Origin: an uncultured Collinsella sp.
GTDB taxonomy: Bacteria; Actinomycetota; Coriobacteriia; Coriobacteriales; Coriobacteriaceae
DNA length: 64,000 bases
Assembly: GCA_900544875.1 (NCBI GenBank)
Contig: UQWS01000001.1
Span: 124,001 to 188,000 of the forward strand
Direction: 5' to 3'
Shown here one piece after another: positions 43,365-52,801 of this stretch (the first letter of the stretch is position 1; every line of letters starts with the position of its first letter). The notes beneath the pieces were generated by a model. It was not told the DNA's origin. It was given only the letters and a program-made list of their open reading frames with translations, and did no database searches. The position numbers and the translations under genes are program-made.

Positions 43365-44417
43365 CTACTCCATGTAGTAAAAATCATCAGCCGGGAGCTT
43401 GCCGCCCACGGCGCTCGCGTCCGCATCGGCCAGCACCTGCAGGTACCCACCGAGCGCCGCCTTCATGTCCTTCCCCGTCTGGCACACGAGCATGCACCCG
43501 GGAATCGCCTTTTCGGCAATCGCGGCGTTATCCACGATGCCCGCATCGACCACGGCCTGGGCCCAGTCCGCCGGCGACGCGTTCACGGCCTCAACGCTCG
43601 CCGCGTGGCAGCTCAGGAATTCCGCCACGGCCTCGGGATGTTCCCCGGCAAACGTGCGGCGCACCACGGTCACGCCCGTCAGCAGGCGCGAACCCGTGTC
43701 ACCTGCCAGCTCATCCCACACATCGGTCAGACTTACCGGAGCCGACAGCTTGCCTTCGCTCTTGGCGATGGCGGCGGTCTTGAACGGCTCGGGCAGCACG
43801 CCCACAGCAGACGGATCGGCAAGCAGGGCCGACAGCACCTCGGTGGGCTCGCTCTTAAACTCAAGCGCCACCTGGCCAGTCAGACCTGCGCGCTCCAGCA
43901 GGTAGTTCATGACGTACTCCGGCGTGGTGCCCTTGCCCGTCATATAGACGGTATGGCCCGCCAGATCGCCAAACGAGGTCACACTCGCGTCGCCCGTCAC
44001 AACGCTCAGCACGCCGAGCGTGTTGATGTCGATGACCTGCACCGCGCCCTCCGTCTTGTTGTAGAGCACGCTCGCCACGTTGGCGGGCACCAGGGCAATG
44101 TCGACATCGCCCTGAATGACCTTGGGCACGATCTCGTCGGCTGCGGCGCTGATCGCAAAGTCGAACTCGTTATCCGTCTCGCCGCTCGCCGCCTGGTCCA
44201 TAAACCTCACCAGACCGATCGACGTCGGGCCCTTGAGCGAGGCGACGTGCACCTCGACCGGCCCCGCGGCGCCCGCAGCCCCGCCGGCAGCCGAGCCCGC
44301 GGCGGACCCGGCACCGGCAGACCCGCCACCACAGCCAACCAGCGCAAGCGACAACGCACCCGCGGCAAGCGCCGAGGCAAACCCCCGGCGCGTCATCTCA
44401 ACAGTAAACGCGCGCAT
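43365..44417 (-). CDS. ABC transporter substrate-binding lipoprotein
   Basis: A 350-residue secreted binding protein. The N-terminus has a twin-arginine TRRGF, a hydrophobic stretch and the lipobox LVGC, followed by a Gly/Ser/Ala linker, so it is probably a Tat-exported lipoprotein. The mature part resembles SsuA/TauA/NMT1-type proteins (GDVDIALVPANVASVLYNK). The ligand is not predictable. ATG 44417 lies two bases after the hydrogenase stop. The fused permease-ATPase follows three bases downstream, so these are one operon. Confidence 0.85.
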   Translation of the reverse strand: MRAFTVEMTRRGFASALAAGALSLALVGCGGGSAGAGSAAGSAAGGAAGAAGPVEVHVASLKGPTSIGLVRFMDQAASGETDNEFDFAISAAADEIVPKVIQGDVDIALVPANVASVLYNKTEGAVQVIDINTLGVLSVVTGDASVTSFGDLAGHTVYMTGKGTTPEYVMNYLLERAGLTGQVALEFKSEPTEVLSALLADPSAVGVLPEPFKTAAIAKSEGKLSAPVSLTDVWDELAGDTGSRLLTGVTVVRRTFAGEHPEAVAEFLSCHAASVEAVNASPADWAQAVVDAGIVDNAAIAEKAIPGCMLVCQTGKDMKAALGGYLQVLADADASAVGGKLPADDFYYME

Positions 44418-44419
44418 CG

Positions 44420-46231
44420 TTAGCACGTCCCTTCGTTAGGCATCGTCCATGCGTGATGGTCGGTGTGCAGCAGCTCCTCGGCCAGCGGCGAGAGTGGCTC
44501 GCCCAAGAACTCGCGGTAGCACGCCTGGACATCGGGATTCTCGTGCGAGAAGCGAATGTCCGCAGCGGCATCCAGGCCCCACAGCACCTGGCCGCGCTCA
44601 GCTGCCAGCTCGCAGCCGTCGTGGATGGGCTGACCGCCGCCACCGACGCAGCCGCCAGGACACGCCATGACCTCGACAAAGTCATAGCTCACGCAACCGT
44701 CGCGAATCGCGTCGAGCAGGCGGGCGGCATTGCCCAGTCCGTGCGCCACGGCGACGCGCACCCTGGTGCCCTCGATATCGGCCACTGCTTCCTTCCAGCC
44801 GTCCAGACCGCGCACGTCGGTGAAGAAGCCGGCGTCGGGGTTCTTGCCCGTCACCAGGTAATAGGCCGAGCGCACGGCGGCCTCCATCACGCCGCCCGTG
44901 GCGCCAAAGATCACACCCGCGCCCGTGCCAAAGCCCAGCGGCGTATCGAGCGGCTCCTCAACCAGCGTGTCCACGCTCACGTGACTCGCGCGGATCATGC
45001 GCACCATCTCGCGCACCGTCAGTGCAACGTCCACGTTGGGCGCGCCGCCCTCGCCCATCATGCTCGGCAGCGCACACTCGGCCTTCTTGGCCGTGCACGG
45101 CATAACGGACACCACGAACAGACGCTCGGGCTCCACGCCCAGCACCTTGGCGTAGTAGGTCTTGGCGATGGCGCCGAACATCTGCTGCGGCGACTTTGAC
45201 GTGGACAGGCTGTCGACAAACTCGGGGTAACGTGCCTTCACAAAGCGCACCCAGCCCGGGCAGCAGCTCGTGAACATGGGCCAGCCGTGGCTGTCGCCCT
45301 CGCCCTTGACGGCCTTCCCCAGGCGCTCGAGCAGTTCGGAGCCCTCCTCCATAATGGTGAGGTCGGCCGAGAAATCGGTGTCGAACACGTACTCAAAGCC
45401 AACGCGGCGCAGGGCGCAAGCCAGGCGCTCAACGGTGGCCTCCTCGCGCGGAATACCGAGCTCCTCGCCCCAGGCGCTACGCACGGCCGGCGCAATCTGC
45501 ACCAGTACGATCTTGTCGGGATCGGCGATGGCGTCGAACACGGTCTCGGTATCGTCACGCTCGCGCAGGGCGCCCGTCGGGCAATGCGTGATGCACTGAC
45601 CGCACGCGACGCAATCGGTCTTGCCAATCGGCGCACGCCCGCGGGTGCCCACGGCGGTATGCGTGGCGCGGTTGGTCAGGTCCCAAATCCCTAAGCCCTG
45701 CACGCTCTCGCACACCTTGATGCAGCGCATGCATTTGATGCACTTGTCGTTATCGCGGATGATGGGGAAATCGAAGTCCCAGCCCTCGCGCGCCAGGTGC
45801 TGCTCGTACGGCAGATAGAAGATACCCAGGTCGTTGGCGATGGTCTGCAGGTTGCAGTTACCACTGCGCACACAGCTCGTACAGCGCGAGTCGTGCTGGG
45901 ACAGCAGCAGCTGCACGTTGGTGCGACGGGCCTCACGGGCCTTGGGGCTGTTGGTGTGGACCACCATGCCGTCGAGCACGTAGTTGTTGCAGGCGGCAAC
46001 CAGCTGGTCGCAGCCCTCGACCTCGACCACGCACACGCGGCAACCGCCGATCTCGTTTAGATCGCGCAGGTAGCACAGGGTGGGAATCTGGATGCCGACG
46101 GACTTGGCCGCGTCCAGAATCGTGGTGTGCTCGGGCACCACGACCTCGCAATTATCGATCGTGAGCTTGACCATGTTGAGTGCTCCGTTTTCGGTGTTGT
46201 CGCTGACGGTGGTGTTGTTGGGCTCTACCAT
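44420..46231 (-). CDS. [FeFe]-hydrogenase catalytic subunit, group A
   Basis: A 603-residue protein. A plant-type [2Fe-2S] domain has cysteines in CYLRDLNEIGGCRVC and further on. The His-ligated cluster is HDSRCTSCVRSGNC. Two [4Fe-4S] clusters are in CIKCMRCIKVC and CVACGQCITHCP. The H-cluster motifs are TSCCPGW, MPCTAKKAE and MACPGGCVGGGGQP. It reduces protons or oxidises hydrogen with electrons from its flavoprotein partner. The start at 46231, with GGAGG eight bases upstream, overlaps the partner's stop by seven bases; an ATG at 46174 is the alternative. No HydE/F/G maturases are in the window. Confidence 0.93.
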   Translation of the reverse strand: MVEPNNTTVSDNTENGALNMVKLTIDNCEVVVPEHTTILDAAKSVGIQIPTLCYLRDLNEIGGCRVCVVEVEGCDQLVAACNNYVLDGMVVHTNSPKAREARRTNVQLLLSQHDSRCTSCVRSGNCNLQTIANDLGIFYLPYEQHLAREGWDFDFPIIRDNDKCIKCMRCIKVCESVQGLGIWDLTNRATHTAVGTRGRAPIGKTDCVACGQCITHCPTGALRERDDTETVFDAIADPDKIVLVQIAPAVRSAWGEELGIPREEATVERLACALRRVGFEYVFDTDFSADLTIMEEGSELLERLGKAVKGEGDSHGWPMFTSCCPGWVRFVKARYPEFVDSLSTSKSPQQMFGAIAKTYYAKVLGVEPERLFVVSVMPCTAKKAECALPSMMGEGGAPNVDVALTVREMVRMIRASHVSVDTLVEEPLDTPLGFGTGAGVIFGATGGVMEAAVRSAYYLVTGKNPDAGFFTDVRGLDGWKEAVADIEGTRVRVAVAHGLGNAARLLDAIRDGCVSYDFVEVMACPGGCVGGGGQPIHDGCELAAERGQVLWGLDAAADIRFSHENPDVQACYREFLGEPLSPLAEELLHTDHHAWTMPNEGTC

Positions 46232-48057
46232 TCCAGGTTCCTCCCTCCGCGGAACGCGCCAAAGCCAAAGTGATCGCAACGCAGGCAGCGGCTCGCCTCC
46301 TGGCGCGCCTCCTGCTCGGTGAGACCCTGCTCGACCAGATCCCAATCGTGAATACGCTCGCCGGCCTCGCGCTCGCCCAGCTCGCAGCGGCCGCACTCAT
46401 GCTTGCCCTTAAACTGGACGGTCGGCAGCTCGACATCGAGCTTGATCTTGTGGTCAAAGCCCAGGTAGCGGTCGATATTTGCCGAAGCCACGCGGCCGGC
46501 GTTGATGGCACGGATGACGGTGGCGGGACCGGTCTGGCAGTCACCGCCGCTAAAGAGGCCATCGAAGTTGGGCACGGCGCCATCCGAATCGGTGACCACG
46601 CAGCCCCACTTACAAGCGATGCCCATGTCCTCAAACGGCTTGGAATCGATGTCCTGGCCAATGGCCACAAACACGCGCTCGCAGGGAATGACGCGCTCGG
46701 GCGTGGCGGCGGCACGCGGGGCCGGACGCCCACGACGGGGCTCGCCGATAATCTGCGGCTGCACGCGCAGGCCACTCACGCGACCTTCCTCGCCCGTCTC
46801 GATGGCGAGCGGGGCGGTCAACTCCAGCACCTCGCAGCCCTCGGCCTGGGCACCGGCGATCTCGGCGTCCTGGGCCGTCATGTCGCAGATGCGACGGCGG
46901 TAGACGATACTCACCTTTTCGGCACCGCAGCGCACGGCAGAGCGTGCCACGTCCATGGCCACGTTGCCGCCACCGATGACGCACACGCGCTGGCCGCTCA
47001 GGTCGGGCAGTTCGTCATCGCCGATGGCGCGCAGCATCTTGACGGCCGACTCCACGCCGGGAGCCTCTTCGCCCGGAAGGCCGAGCTTCTTATCGCTGTG
47101 GGCGCCAATGGCCAGGTAGACGGCATCGAACTCGTCGCGCAGACGGGCAAGCTCCTCGCCGTTGACGGAGTGGTCGAGCTCCACGTCGATGCCGGCGCTC
47201 AAGATCCAGTCGATCTCGGCCTGCAGGCGCTCGCGCGGCAGACGATAGCTGGGGATGCCGTAGCGCAGCATGCCGCCCAGGTGGTGGCGCTGCTCCAAGA
47301 TGGTCACCTTGTGGCCCATCACGGCCAGGTAGTAAGCGCAAGAAAGACCGGCCGGGCCGCCGCCGATCACGGCGACGCGCTTCCCGGTGTTGTCCACCAC
47401 ATGCGGCTTGTGGTCGTTGAGGTCGCTATGCTCAACGGCAAAACGCTTTAGGGCGAGGATGTTCATGGGGTCGTCGACCATGCCACGGCGGCAGTGCATC
47501 TCGCAGGGATGCTCGCACACCAGGCCGCAGACGAGCGGCAGCGGATTGTTCTTGCGGATGACCTTGACGGCGTCGGCATAGCGGCCGGCCTCGACCAGCG
47601 AAATGTACCCGGGAATGTCGACGTGCGCCGGGCAGCCCGAAACGCACGGGACGCGGGCCTCGCGGTCAAAGCCGCAGGAGTGCTCGCGAATGTGGTGCTC
47701 AAAATCGTCGCGGAAGCCGCGAATGGCCGTGAGTGCCATGGCGCCAGCTTCGTAGCCGATGGCGCAGTCGCTCGAAAGGTAGATGGTGCGGGCGGTGCGC
47801 TCAATCAAGTTGAACGTGGACTCGTCGGCGCGGCCCTCGAGCACATCGGCGAGCAGGTCGCTCAGCGCGCTCAGGCCCACGCGGCAGGGCGTGCACTTGC
47901 CGCAGCTCTGGGTGGAGCACAGATTGACGAGCGCTGCCGTAAACTCAACGGGGCACGGGGCGAGCGAACTCACCGCCAGACGACGTCCGAGCGCATCGTG
48001 CAGGTCGTCCATGACGGCCTGAGCGTGGCTGCGTTCCATTACGTGCAGTCGAGCCAT
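46225..48057 (-). CDS. NuoF-tail/GltD-like flavoprotein partner of the hydrogenase
   Basis: A 610-residue electron-transfer protein. The first 130 residues match only the C-terminal [4Fe-4S] part of NuoF (CSTQSCGKCTPCRVGL); its FMN domain is absent. After that comes a GltD/NfnB-like module: cysteines in PCVSGCPAHVD and CGLVCEHPCEMHC, the FAD site VAVIGGGPAGLSCAYYL and the NAD(P) site VCVIGGGNVAMDVARSA. A Cys-rich tail (HECGRCELG, SRCLRCDHFG) follows. It probably links NAD(P)H, and perhaps ferredoxin, to the hydrogenase. ATG 48057 follows GAGGGG. First gene of the operon. Confidence 0.82.
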   Translation of the reverse strand: MARLHVMERSHAQAVMDDLHDALGRRLAVSSLAPCPVEFTAALVNLCSTQSCGKCTPCRVGLSALSDLLADVLEGRADESTFNLIERTARTIYLSSDCAIGYEAGAMALTAIRGFRDDFEHHIREHSCGFDREARVPCVSGCPAHVDIPGYISLVEAGRYADAVKVIRKNNPLPLVCGLVCEHPCEMHCRRGMVDDPMNILALKRFAVEHSDLNDHKPHVVDNTGKRVAVIGGGPAGLSCAYYLAVMGHKVTILEQRHHLGGMLRYGIPSYRLPRERLQAEIDWILSAGIDVELDHSVNGEELARLRDEFDAVYLAIGAHSDKKLGLPGEEAPGVESAVKMLRAIGDDELPDLSGQRVCVIGGGNVAMDVARSAVRCGAEKVSIVYRRRICDMTAQDAEIAGAQAEGCEVLELTAPLAIETGEEGRVSGLRVQPQIIGEPRRGRPAPRAAATPERVIPCERVFVAIGQDIDSKPFEDMGIACKWGCVVTDSDGAVPNFDGLFSGGDCQTGPATVIRAINAGRVASANIDRYLGFDHKIKLDVELPTVQFKGKHECGRCELGEREAGERIHDWDLVEQGLTEQEARQEASRCLRCDHFGFGAFRGGRNLEW

Positions 48058-48218
48058 AAGATCCCCTCTCACATGGCAGCCCGGAGGCGAGGCCGGGCGA
48101 AGTTGCTACACGCACAACACTGACCTAAAAAGTTGTTAGGTCTCCACGCAGTTCGGCAGGCGGTATGAAATGTCACCCTCGGCGGTGAAATAGAACATTA
48201 CCGCAGATAAATGCCATA

Positions 48219-48240
48219 TTTGGTAAAACGCGTTACCAAA
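48219..48240. promoter_or_regulatory. Palindrome upstream of the hydrogenase operon
   Basis: TTTGGTAA and TTACCAAA flank a six-base centre. It resembles a Rex site only loosely (the spacer is too long). A second weak dyad, GCGGT...ACCGC, lies at 48182-48204. Either could be an operator for the minus-strand hydrogenase operon. Confidence 0.45.
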
Positions 48241-48243
48241 TGA

Positions 48244-48281
48244 CAATGCCCCGCCCACGCAATCACGTGGACGGGGCATTG
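48244..48281 (-). terminator. Terminator of the alpha-glucoside operon
   Basis: CAATGCCCCG / CGGGGCATTG with an inner CCACG/CGTGG stem, 33 bp after the GH4 stop. The following bases are only moderately T-rich. Confidence 0.6.
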
Positions 48282-48313
48282 CTCCAGGTATGCGGCCAGC
48301 GACCCTGTTGCTT

Positions 48314-49696
48314 TTACTTAAGCTCGGGCCAGTAACCCTTGTTGGCCTCGATCATGTCGTCGAGAACCTCCTTGGCGACCTTCATCGAAGGCACGGTCTT
48401 GTTCAGCGTAAAGGCCTTGAGCGCCTTCTCGTAAGAACCCTCGATCGTAGCCTCGACCACGAGCTTCTCGGAGTTCAGCTGCTGCATCATGAGGCCCTGT
48501 TGGAACAGAGGAATGTTGTCGCGGCTGATGACCTCGGGGCCATTCTTGCCAATGTAGGCAGGCAGCTCGACCATAGCATCGTAGGGCATGTTGGGGATAG
48601 CGCCCTTGTTCTCGCAAATGACCAGGAAGCGCTGCTTGGTGTCGTTCTTCAGAGCGATAGCCAGGTCGGCAATCCAGTCGCCGTGGCTACCCGCATAGAA
48701 CGTGCTCTCGTCGATCTCGCCCGTCTTCTCGTAGTGATCGATGCCGTCGAAGAGGTTCTTCTCGCGCGTCTCCTCAACCTCGTTAGCACGGGTGCGCTCG
48801 GGGTTGGAATGCTCGACGAACTCCTTCTGCTGCAGGTAGTAGTTCAGATACGTGTTGGGCAGGTACTCCGGGAAGCACTCCATGATCTCGTACTCGCCCT
48901 TCCAGACGTAGTACCAGCTGCCCTTGGTGTGGCGGTTCTGCTCGGGGTGCTCGTCAGTGGCCTCCTCGGGCTTCTTTGCCATGAGCGAGCCCATGCCCTT
49001 GAGGTAGGAGTCGGGCAGCAGAATCTCATGCTCCTTGATGTACTCGCGCAGCTGCGGGAGCACCTCCTCGCCCTTGTGGCGGATCGAGGTGAACCAACCA
49101 AAGTGGTTGAGGCCAAAGTAATCGTACTCGACATCCTTCTTGTCGATATCGAGTGCGGCGCAAACCACGTCGATGATCGCGATCGGCATGTCGCAGATGT
49201 TGATGATGCGAGCGTTGGGACGCAGCACGCGGCAGCCCTCGGACACGATGGCAGCAGGGTTGGAGTAGTTGAGAATCCAGTAGTCCTTCTTGGCGTACTT
49301 CTCAACGTCATCGATCAGCTCGACCATGGGGAAGATGGTGCGCATGCCGTAGGCAAGGCCGCCGCAGCCGCAGGTCTCCTGACCCACGCAACCGTGGCGC
49401 AGCGGAATCTTCTCGTCCTGCTCGCGCATGGCGTAGCCGCCCACGCGCATCTGGGCAAACACGAAGCTCGCGTCGGTAAAAGCCGTCTTCTTGTCGGTGG
49501 TCACCGTGAGCTTGATGTCCAGGCCGAGGTCCTCGTGCAAAATCCAGTCCACGAGCACGCCGATCTTGCGCTGGCGCTCCTCATTGATGTCGTACAGACG
49601 AATCTCGTCAACATCGAGCTCGTCCTTGCGCAGGGCGATGGACTTGACGATGCCGGGGGTAAAGGTGGATCCGCCACCACACAGAGTAATGATCAT
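48314..49696 (-). CDS. 6-phospho-alpha-glucosidase, GH4 family
   Basis: A 460-residue NAD- and metal-dependent hydrolase. It starts MIITLCGGGSTFTPGIV, the dinucleotide fold. The metal-ligand motif NICDMPI has the CDMP form typical of 6-phospho-alpha-glucosidases rather than the CN(V/I)P of beta enzymes, and NHFGW supplies the His ligand. It probably hydrolyses maltose 6'-phosphate and related sugars brought in by the adjacent IICB permease, whose stop lies three bases upstream. Last gene of the operon. Confidence 0.93.
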   Translation of the reverse strand: MIITLCGGGSTFTPGIVKSIALRKDELDVDEIRLYDINEERQRKIGVLVDWILHEDLGLDIKLTVTTDKKTAFTDASFVFAQMRVGGYAMREQDEKIPLRHGCVGQETCGCGGLAYGMRTIFPMVELIDDVEKYAKKDYWILNYSNPAAIVSEGCRVLRPNARIINICDMPIAIIDVVCAALDIDKKDVEYDYFGLNHFGWFTSIRHKGEEVLPQLREYIKEHEILLPDSYLKGMGSLMAKKPEEATDEHPEQNRHTKGSWYYVWKGEYEIMECFPEYLPNTYLNYYLQQKEFVEHSNPERTRANEVEETREKNLFDGIDHYEKTGEIDESTFYAGSHGDWIADLAIALKNDTKQRFLVICENKGAIPNMPYDAMVELPAYIGKNGPEVISRDNIPLFQQGLMMQQLNSEKLVVEATIEGSYEKALKAFTLNKTVPSMKVAKEVLDDMIEANKGYWPELK

Positions 49697-49699
49697 TGT

Positions 49700-51316
49700 T
49701 TACTGCTCCTTCTCAATTGCGTTCTCGACCTTGTCGCGCATCTCGGCGACCTTCATGCCAAAGATGATCTGGATATTATTGCCGTTGCGGTTGATGCCGC
49801 TGTTGGGCACGTGGTTGATGAGGTTCTCATCGATGAGGTCCGGGTTCTTAACGTTCACGCGAAGACGTGTAAAGCAGTTCTCGAGCTCCTCGATGTTGTC
49901 CTTGCCGCCAAGACCTGCGACCAGGTCGGCAATACCTGCATCGACGCCCTCTGCGGGAGCTGCGGCAACAGCGCCCTGCTTCACCGCGACAGACGCGGCG
50001 GCCTCGCCCTCGGCAACGGACTCGGCGAGCTCGGACTCTTCCTCGCGACCAGGCGTGTGGAGGTTGAGCTTCTTAATAAGGAAGGTGAAGAGGAAGAAGT
50101 ACAGCGCGGCGTTGACGACTCCGAGCACGAGCATCATCGGCCAGTTGGTCTTATCGACACCAAGAACCAGGTTGGAAACCACGATGTTGATGATGCCGCC
50201 TGCAGTCGAAGCGGGCACGGAGAGGACCTTGAGCAGGACCAGGAAGATACCGGAAAGAACCGAGTGAACGACAAAGAGCACGGGAGCGGCAAAGACAAAG
50301 AGGAAGTCCATGGGCTCGGTGACACAGGAGAGCACGGCGGTGATGATCAGCGGGATGATAACAGCCTTGGTCTTATCCTTGTTCCCCTTGTAAGCGGTGA
50401 AGATAAAGGCGAGACCGATACCGATGTAGGGCCACAGGTTGTTGAAGGTGTAGCTGTTGAAGTAGGTGCTATCGGAGAAGGGCTGGCCCGTCATCGCCAT
50501 CTCGGCAACACGGATGGGATAGGCGCCGGCGATAACCTGATCACCCAGCGTAAGGGTGCCGCCCACATCGGAGAACTGGAACGGGGTGTAGATGAGGTGG
50601 TGCAGGCCGGTGGGAACGAGCAGCTTGTTGAGCATGCCGTAGATAAACAGACCGATGTTGCCCGACTCCTTAATGATGCCGGCAACGGAGGAGATGGCGC
50701 CCTGAACCGGAGGCCAAACGATGCAGAAGCCAGCGCCCATGATCCAGGAGATGATGATCATGATCAGGAACGGGAAGCGAACGCCCGAGAACATCGAAAG
50801 GGCAATGGGGAACTGCTTATTCGAGTACTTGTTGAACACGGCACCGGTGATGCAACCAAGAATGATGCCGCCAAACACGCCGGTATCGAGCACCTGAATG
50901 CCCATAACGGTGCTCTGGCCGGTTCCGGTAAGACCGAGCATGCCGCTCGCTTCGGCAAGAGAGCCGGTGGCGTTGAGCACGATGTTGTTAGCCTGCAGGA
51001 ACAGGAAGAACGACATCAGGGCAATCAGCGAAGCATGGCCCTTGTTCTTCTTTGCCATGGCGCCGGCGATGCCCACGCAGAACAGAATCGAGAGGTTGTT
51101 GATGATAAACATCAGCGACTGATAGACAACGGCGCCCACAAGCTGGAACGGACCGGAGCCCAGCACAGGGATCACGGCGCAGATGGTCTTGTTGGTCAGA
51201 ATAATGCCCACGATGAGCAGAATGCCGGCAACCGAGAGATACATCATCGGCTGAACGATTGACTTCGCGAACACCTCCAACGGCGCTTTGAAATTGAACT
51301 TCTTTTTTGCGGTCAT
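49700..51316 (-). CDS. PTS alpha-glucoside (maltose-type) permease, IICB
   Basis: A 538-residue permease: an N-terminal EIIC with about ten spans, an Ala/Glu-rich linker and a C-terminal EIIB whose phospho-cysteine lies in LENCFTRLRVNV. The order C-B is the reverse of the beta-glucoside permease at 14186. There is no IIA domain; IIA is supplied by the first gene of this operon. ATG 51316 follows GGGGAG. Neighbouring GH4 points to alpha-glucosides. Confidence 0.93.
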   Translation of the reverse strand: MTAKKKFNFKAPLEVFAKSIVQPMMYLSVAGILLIVGIILTNKTICAVIPVLGSGPFQLVGAVVYQSLMFIINNLSILFCVGIAGAMAKKNKGHASLIALMSFFLFLQANNIVLNATGSLAEASGMLGLTGTGQSTVMGIQVLDTGVFGGIILGCITGAVFNKYSNKQFPIALSMFSGVRFPFLIMIIISWIMGAGFCIVWPPVQGAISSVAGIIKESGNIGLFIYGMLNKLLVPTGLHHLIYTPFQFSDVGGTLTLGDQVIAGAYPIRVAEMAMTGQPFSDSTYFNSYTFNNLWPYIGIGLAFIFTAYKGNKDKTKAVIIPLIITAVLSCVTEPMDFLFVFAAPVLFVVHSVLSGIFLVLLKVLSVPASTAGGIINIVVSNLVLGVDKTNWPMMLVLGVVNAALYFFLFTFLIKKLNLHTPGREEESELAESVAEGEAAASVAVKQGAVAAAPAEGVDAGIADLVAGLGGKDNIEELENCFTRLRVNVKNPDLIDENLINHVPNSGINRNGNNIQIIFGMKVAEMRDKVENAIEKEQ

Positions 51317-51415
51317 AGCGGTACTCCCCTTCCTTTTCCGCAAATTAAGACAGATGTGCCCTAGACAAGACCGTGAGCCCTGCCTTATATCAATCGATGT
51401 GTGGGCACGTTATGC

Positions 51416-52270
51416 CTAGAGACCAGGTTCTCCAAGCAGGTTAACAATGTGATATGCGAGATAACTCTTCTCGGCATCGGTAACGACAACGTTATAGGTA
51501 GACGACAAGTGGGCGGCTATGGCGTCCGCGCACGAGAACGCGCACGGATACTTAGTTTCATCGATTCGGAACAGTGCATCGTCATTGATCTGCCCGGCCG
51601 CGGGGTCAAGCGCCCGCTGTGCGAAAAACTGCAGGTGGCGGACGAAACGCTCATAGGGCAGCGAGGTGTCATCGAGGGTCGTAGCATAGCGCTCGGAAAC
51701 AATCGCGAGCACGTCGCGAACAAGCTGGACCGAGATGATGAGACGGTCGGAGCGTTGCGGCATGGTGGCGTTGACGATATGCAGCGTAATAAAACCCTGC
51801 TCTTCTTCGCTCATCTGGATGCCCATATACTCCTTGACAATCTGCAGCGCACGGCCCGCAAGCGCATACTCCTTGCGATAGAACTGCTGGATCTCGAGCA
51901 GCAACGGATTCTCGCAGGGGACGCCCTTACGCTCGCGCTCCAAAGCAAGACTGATATGGTCTGCGAGAGCGATGAGAATCTTGTCGTTGATATCAACATT
52001 GAGCTCTCGACGGAGCATCTGAACAATGTCCTCGGAAATCACGAGGTTGACGGTGGGAATGGACTCCAAAAGATGTGCCAAGCGGTCAATCGTGCGCGAA
52101 TCCTGAGAAGTGCCCTCCTGCAGCGCATAGGTCTTTTCGACCGATGCCTCATCGATAGCGTCGCCGGCATGGCGGCCAAAGCAGAGGCCTCGGCCGATGA
52201 CGATGAGCTCGGAGCCATCGTCCGAAGTGACCATTGCGACGTTATTGTTGAAAACTCGCTTGATAACCAC
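51416..52270 (-). CDS. BglG/LicT-family transcription antiterminator
   Basis: A complete antiterminator of 284 residues, starting MVIKRVFNNNVAMV. The RNA-binding CAT domain (residues 1-55) is followed by PRD1 with histidines in LADHISLAL and ITLHIVNA and PRD2 with RHLQFFAQ and LAYHIVNL; PTS enzymes phosphorylate such histidines. I chose GTG 52270 because GGTGG lies five bases upstream and the family begins here; a GTG four codons earlier is possible. It lies between the IIA and IICB genes. Confidence 0.9.
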   Translation of the reverse strand: MVIKRVFNNNVAMVTSDDGSELIVIGRGLCFGRHAGDAIDEASVEKTYALQEGTSQDSRTIDRLAHLLESIPTVNLVISEDIVQMLRRELNVDINDKILIALADHISLALERERKGVPCENPLLLEIQQFYRKEYALAGRALQIVKEYMGIQMSEEEQGFITLHIVNATMPQRSDRLIISVQLVRDVLAIVSERYATTLDDTSLPYERFVRHLQFFAQRALDPAAGQINDDALFRIDETKYPCAFSCADAIAAHLSSTYNVVVTDAEKSYLAYHIVNLLGEPGL

Positions 52271-52288
52271 GGTACCCACCACAAGAAT

Positions 52289-52801
52289 TTACTCGGAAAG
52301 CCAGACGACAGGCTCTTTAACAGCAACAGGGCCGGAAGCATGCTCACGAAGAGTCGAGTTCTCCGAGCGCTCGCACACGATAACGAAGACCGTGGGGTCG
52401 AAGCCAGCGGCGCGAACCGCGTCGAAATCGACCTCGACGAGGGGCTGGCCCGCATCGACATGGTCACCCTGAGCAACAAGCGCATGGAAGCCCTTGCCCT
52501 CAAGTTTAACAGTGTCGATTCCGATATGCAGCATCACCTGAGCAGAGCTGTCGTCGGACATGATGCCCAGCGCGTGCTCAGTCGGAAACAGCGCCGCGAC
52601 GGTGCCGGAAACAGGAGCGCACACCATTCCCTCTTGGGGAACCACGGCAACGCCATCGCCCACGGCACGGCTGCTAAAAGCGGGGTCATTGGTATTTTCT
52701 AGATGAACAAGCTCGCCGGAAACGGGAGCGAGGATTTCGAACTCGGAAGCTGCAGTCTTCTGCTCATCCGAACCGCCCATCAGGCGAGAAAAGAAACCCA
52801 T
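52289..52801 (-). CDS. PTS glucose-type IIA protein
   Basis: A 170-residue soluble phosphocarrier. The phosphorylated histidine is in MLHIGIDTVKLEGKGF and the assisting histidine in PTEHALG. It has APVSGELVHL and VCAPVSGTV, the typical IIA-Glc blocks. It takes phosphate from HPr and hands it to IIB domains; it is the only IIA in the window, so it may serve both permeases here. The start at 52801 was chosen because AAGGGA lies nine bases upstream and the family starts near this Met. Confidence 0.9.
   Translation of the reverse strand: MGFFSRLMGGSDEQKTAASEFEILAPVSGELVHLENTNDPAFSSRAVGDGVAVVPQEGMVCAPVSGTVAALFPTEHALGIMSDDSSAQVMLHIGIDTVKLEGKGFHALVAQGDHVDAGQPLVEVDFDAVRAAGFDPTVFVIVCERSENSTLREHASGPVAVKEPVVWLSE

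Noticed and set aside
48219..48240. Rex (NADH-sensing) site
   Set aside because: The half-sites are separated by six bases and read TTGGTAA rather than the Rex form TTGTGAA-N4-TTCACAA, so only a generic palindrome is claimed.
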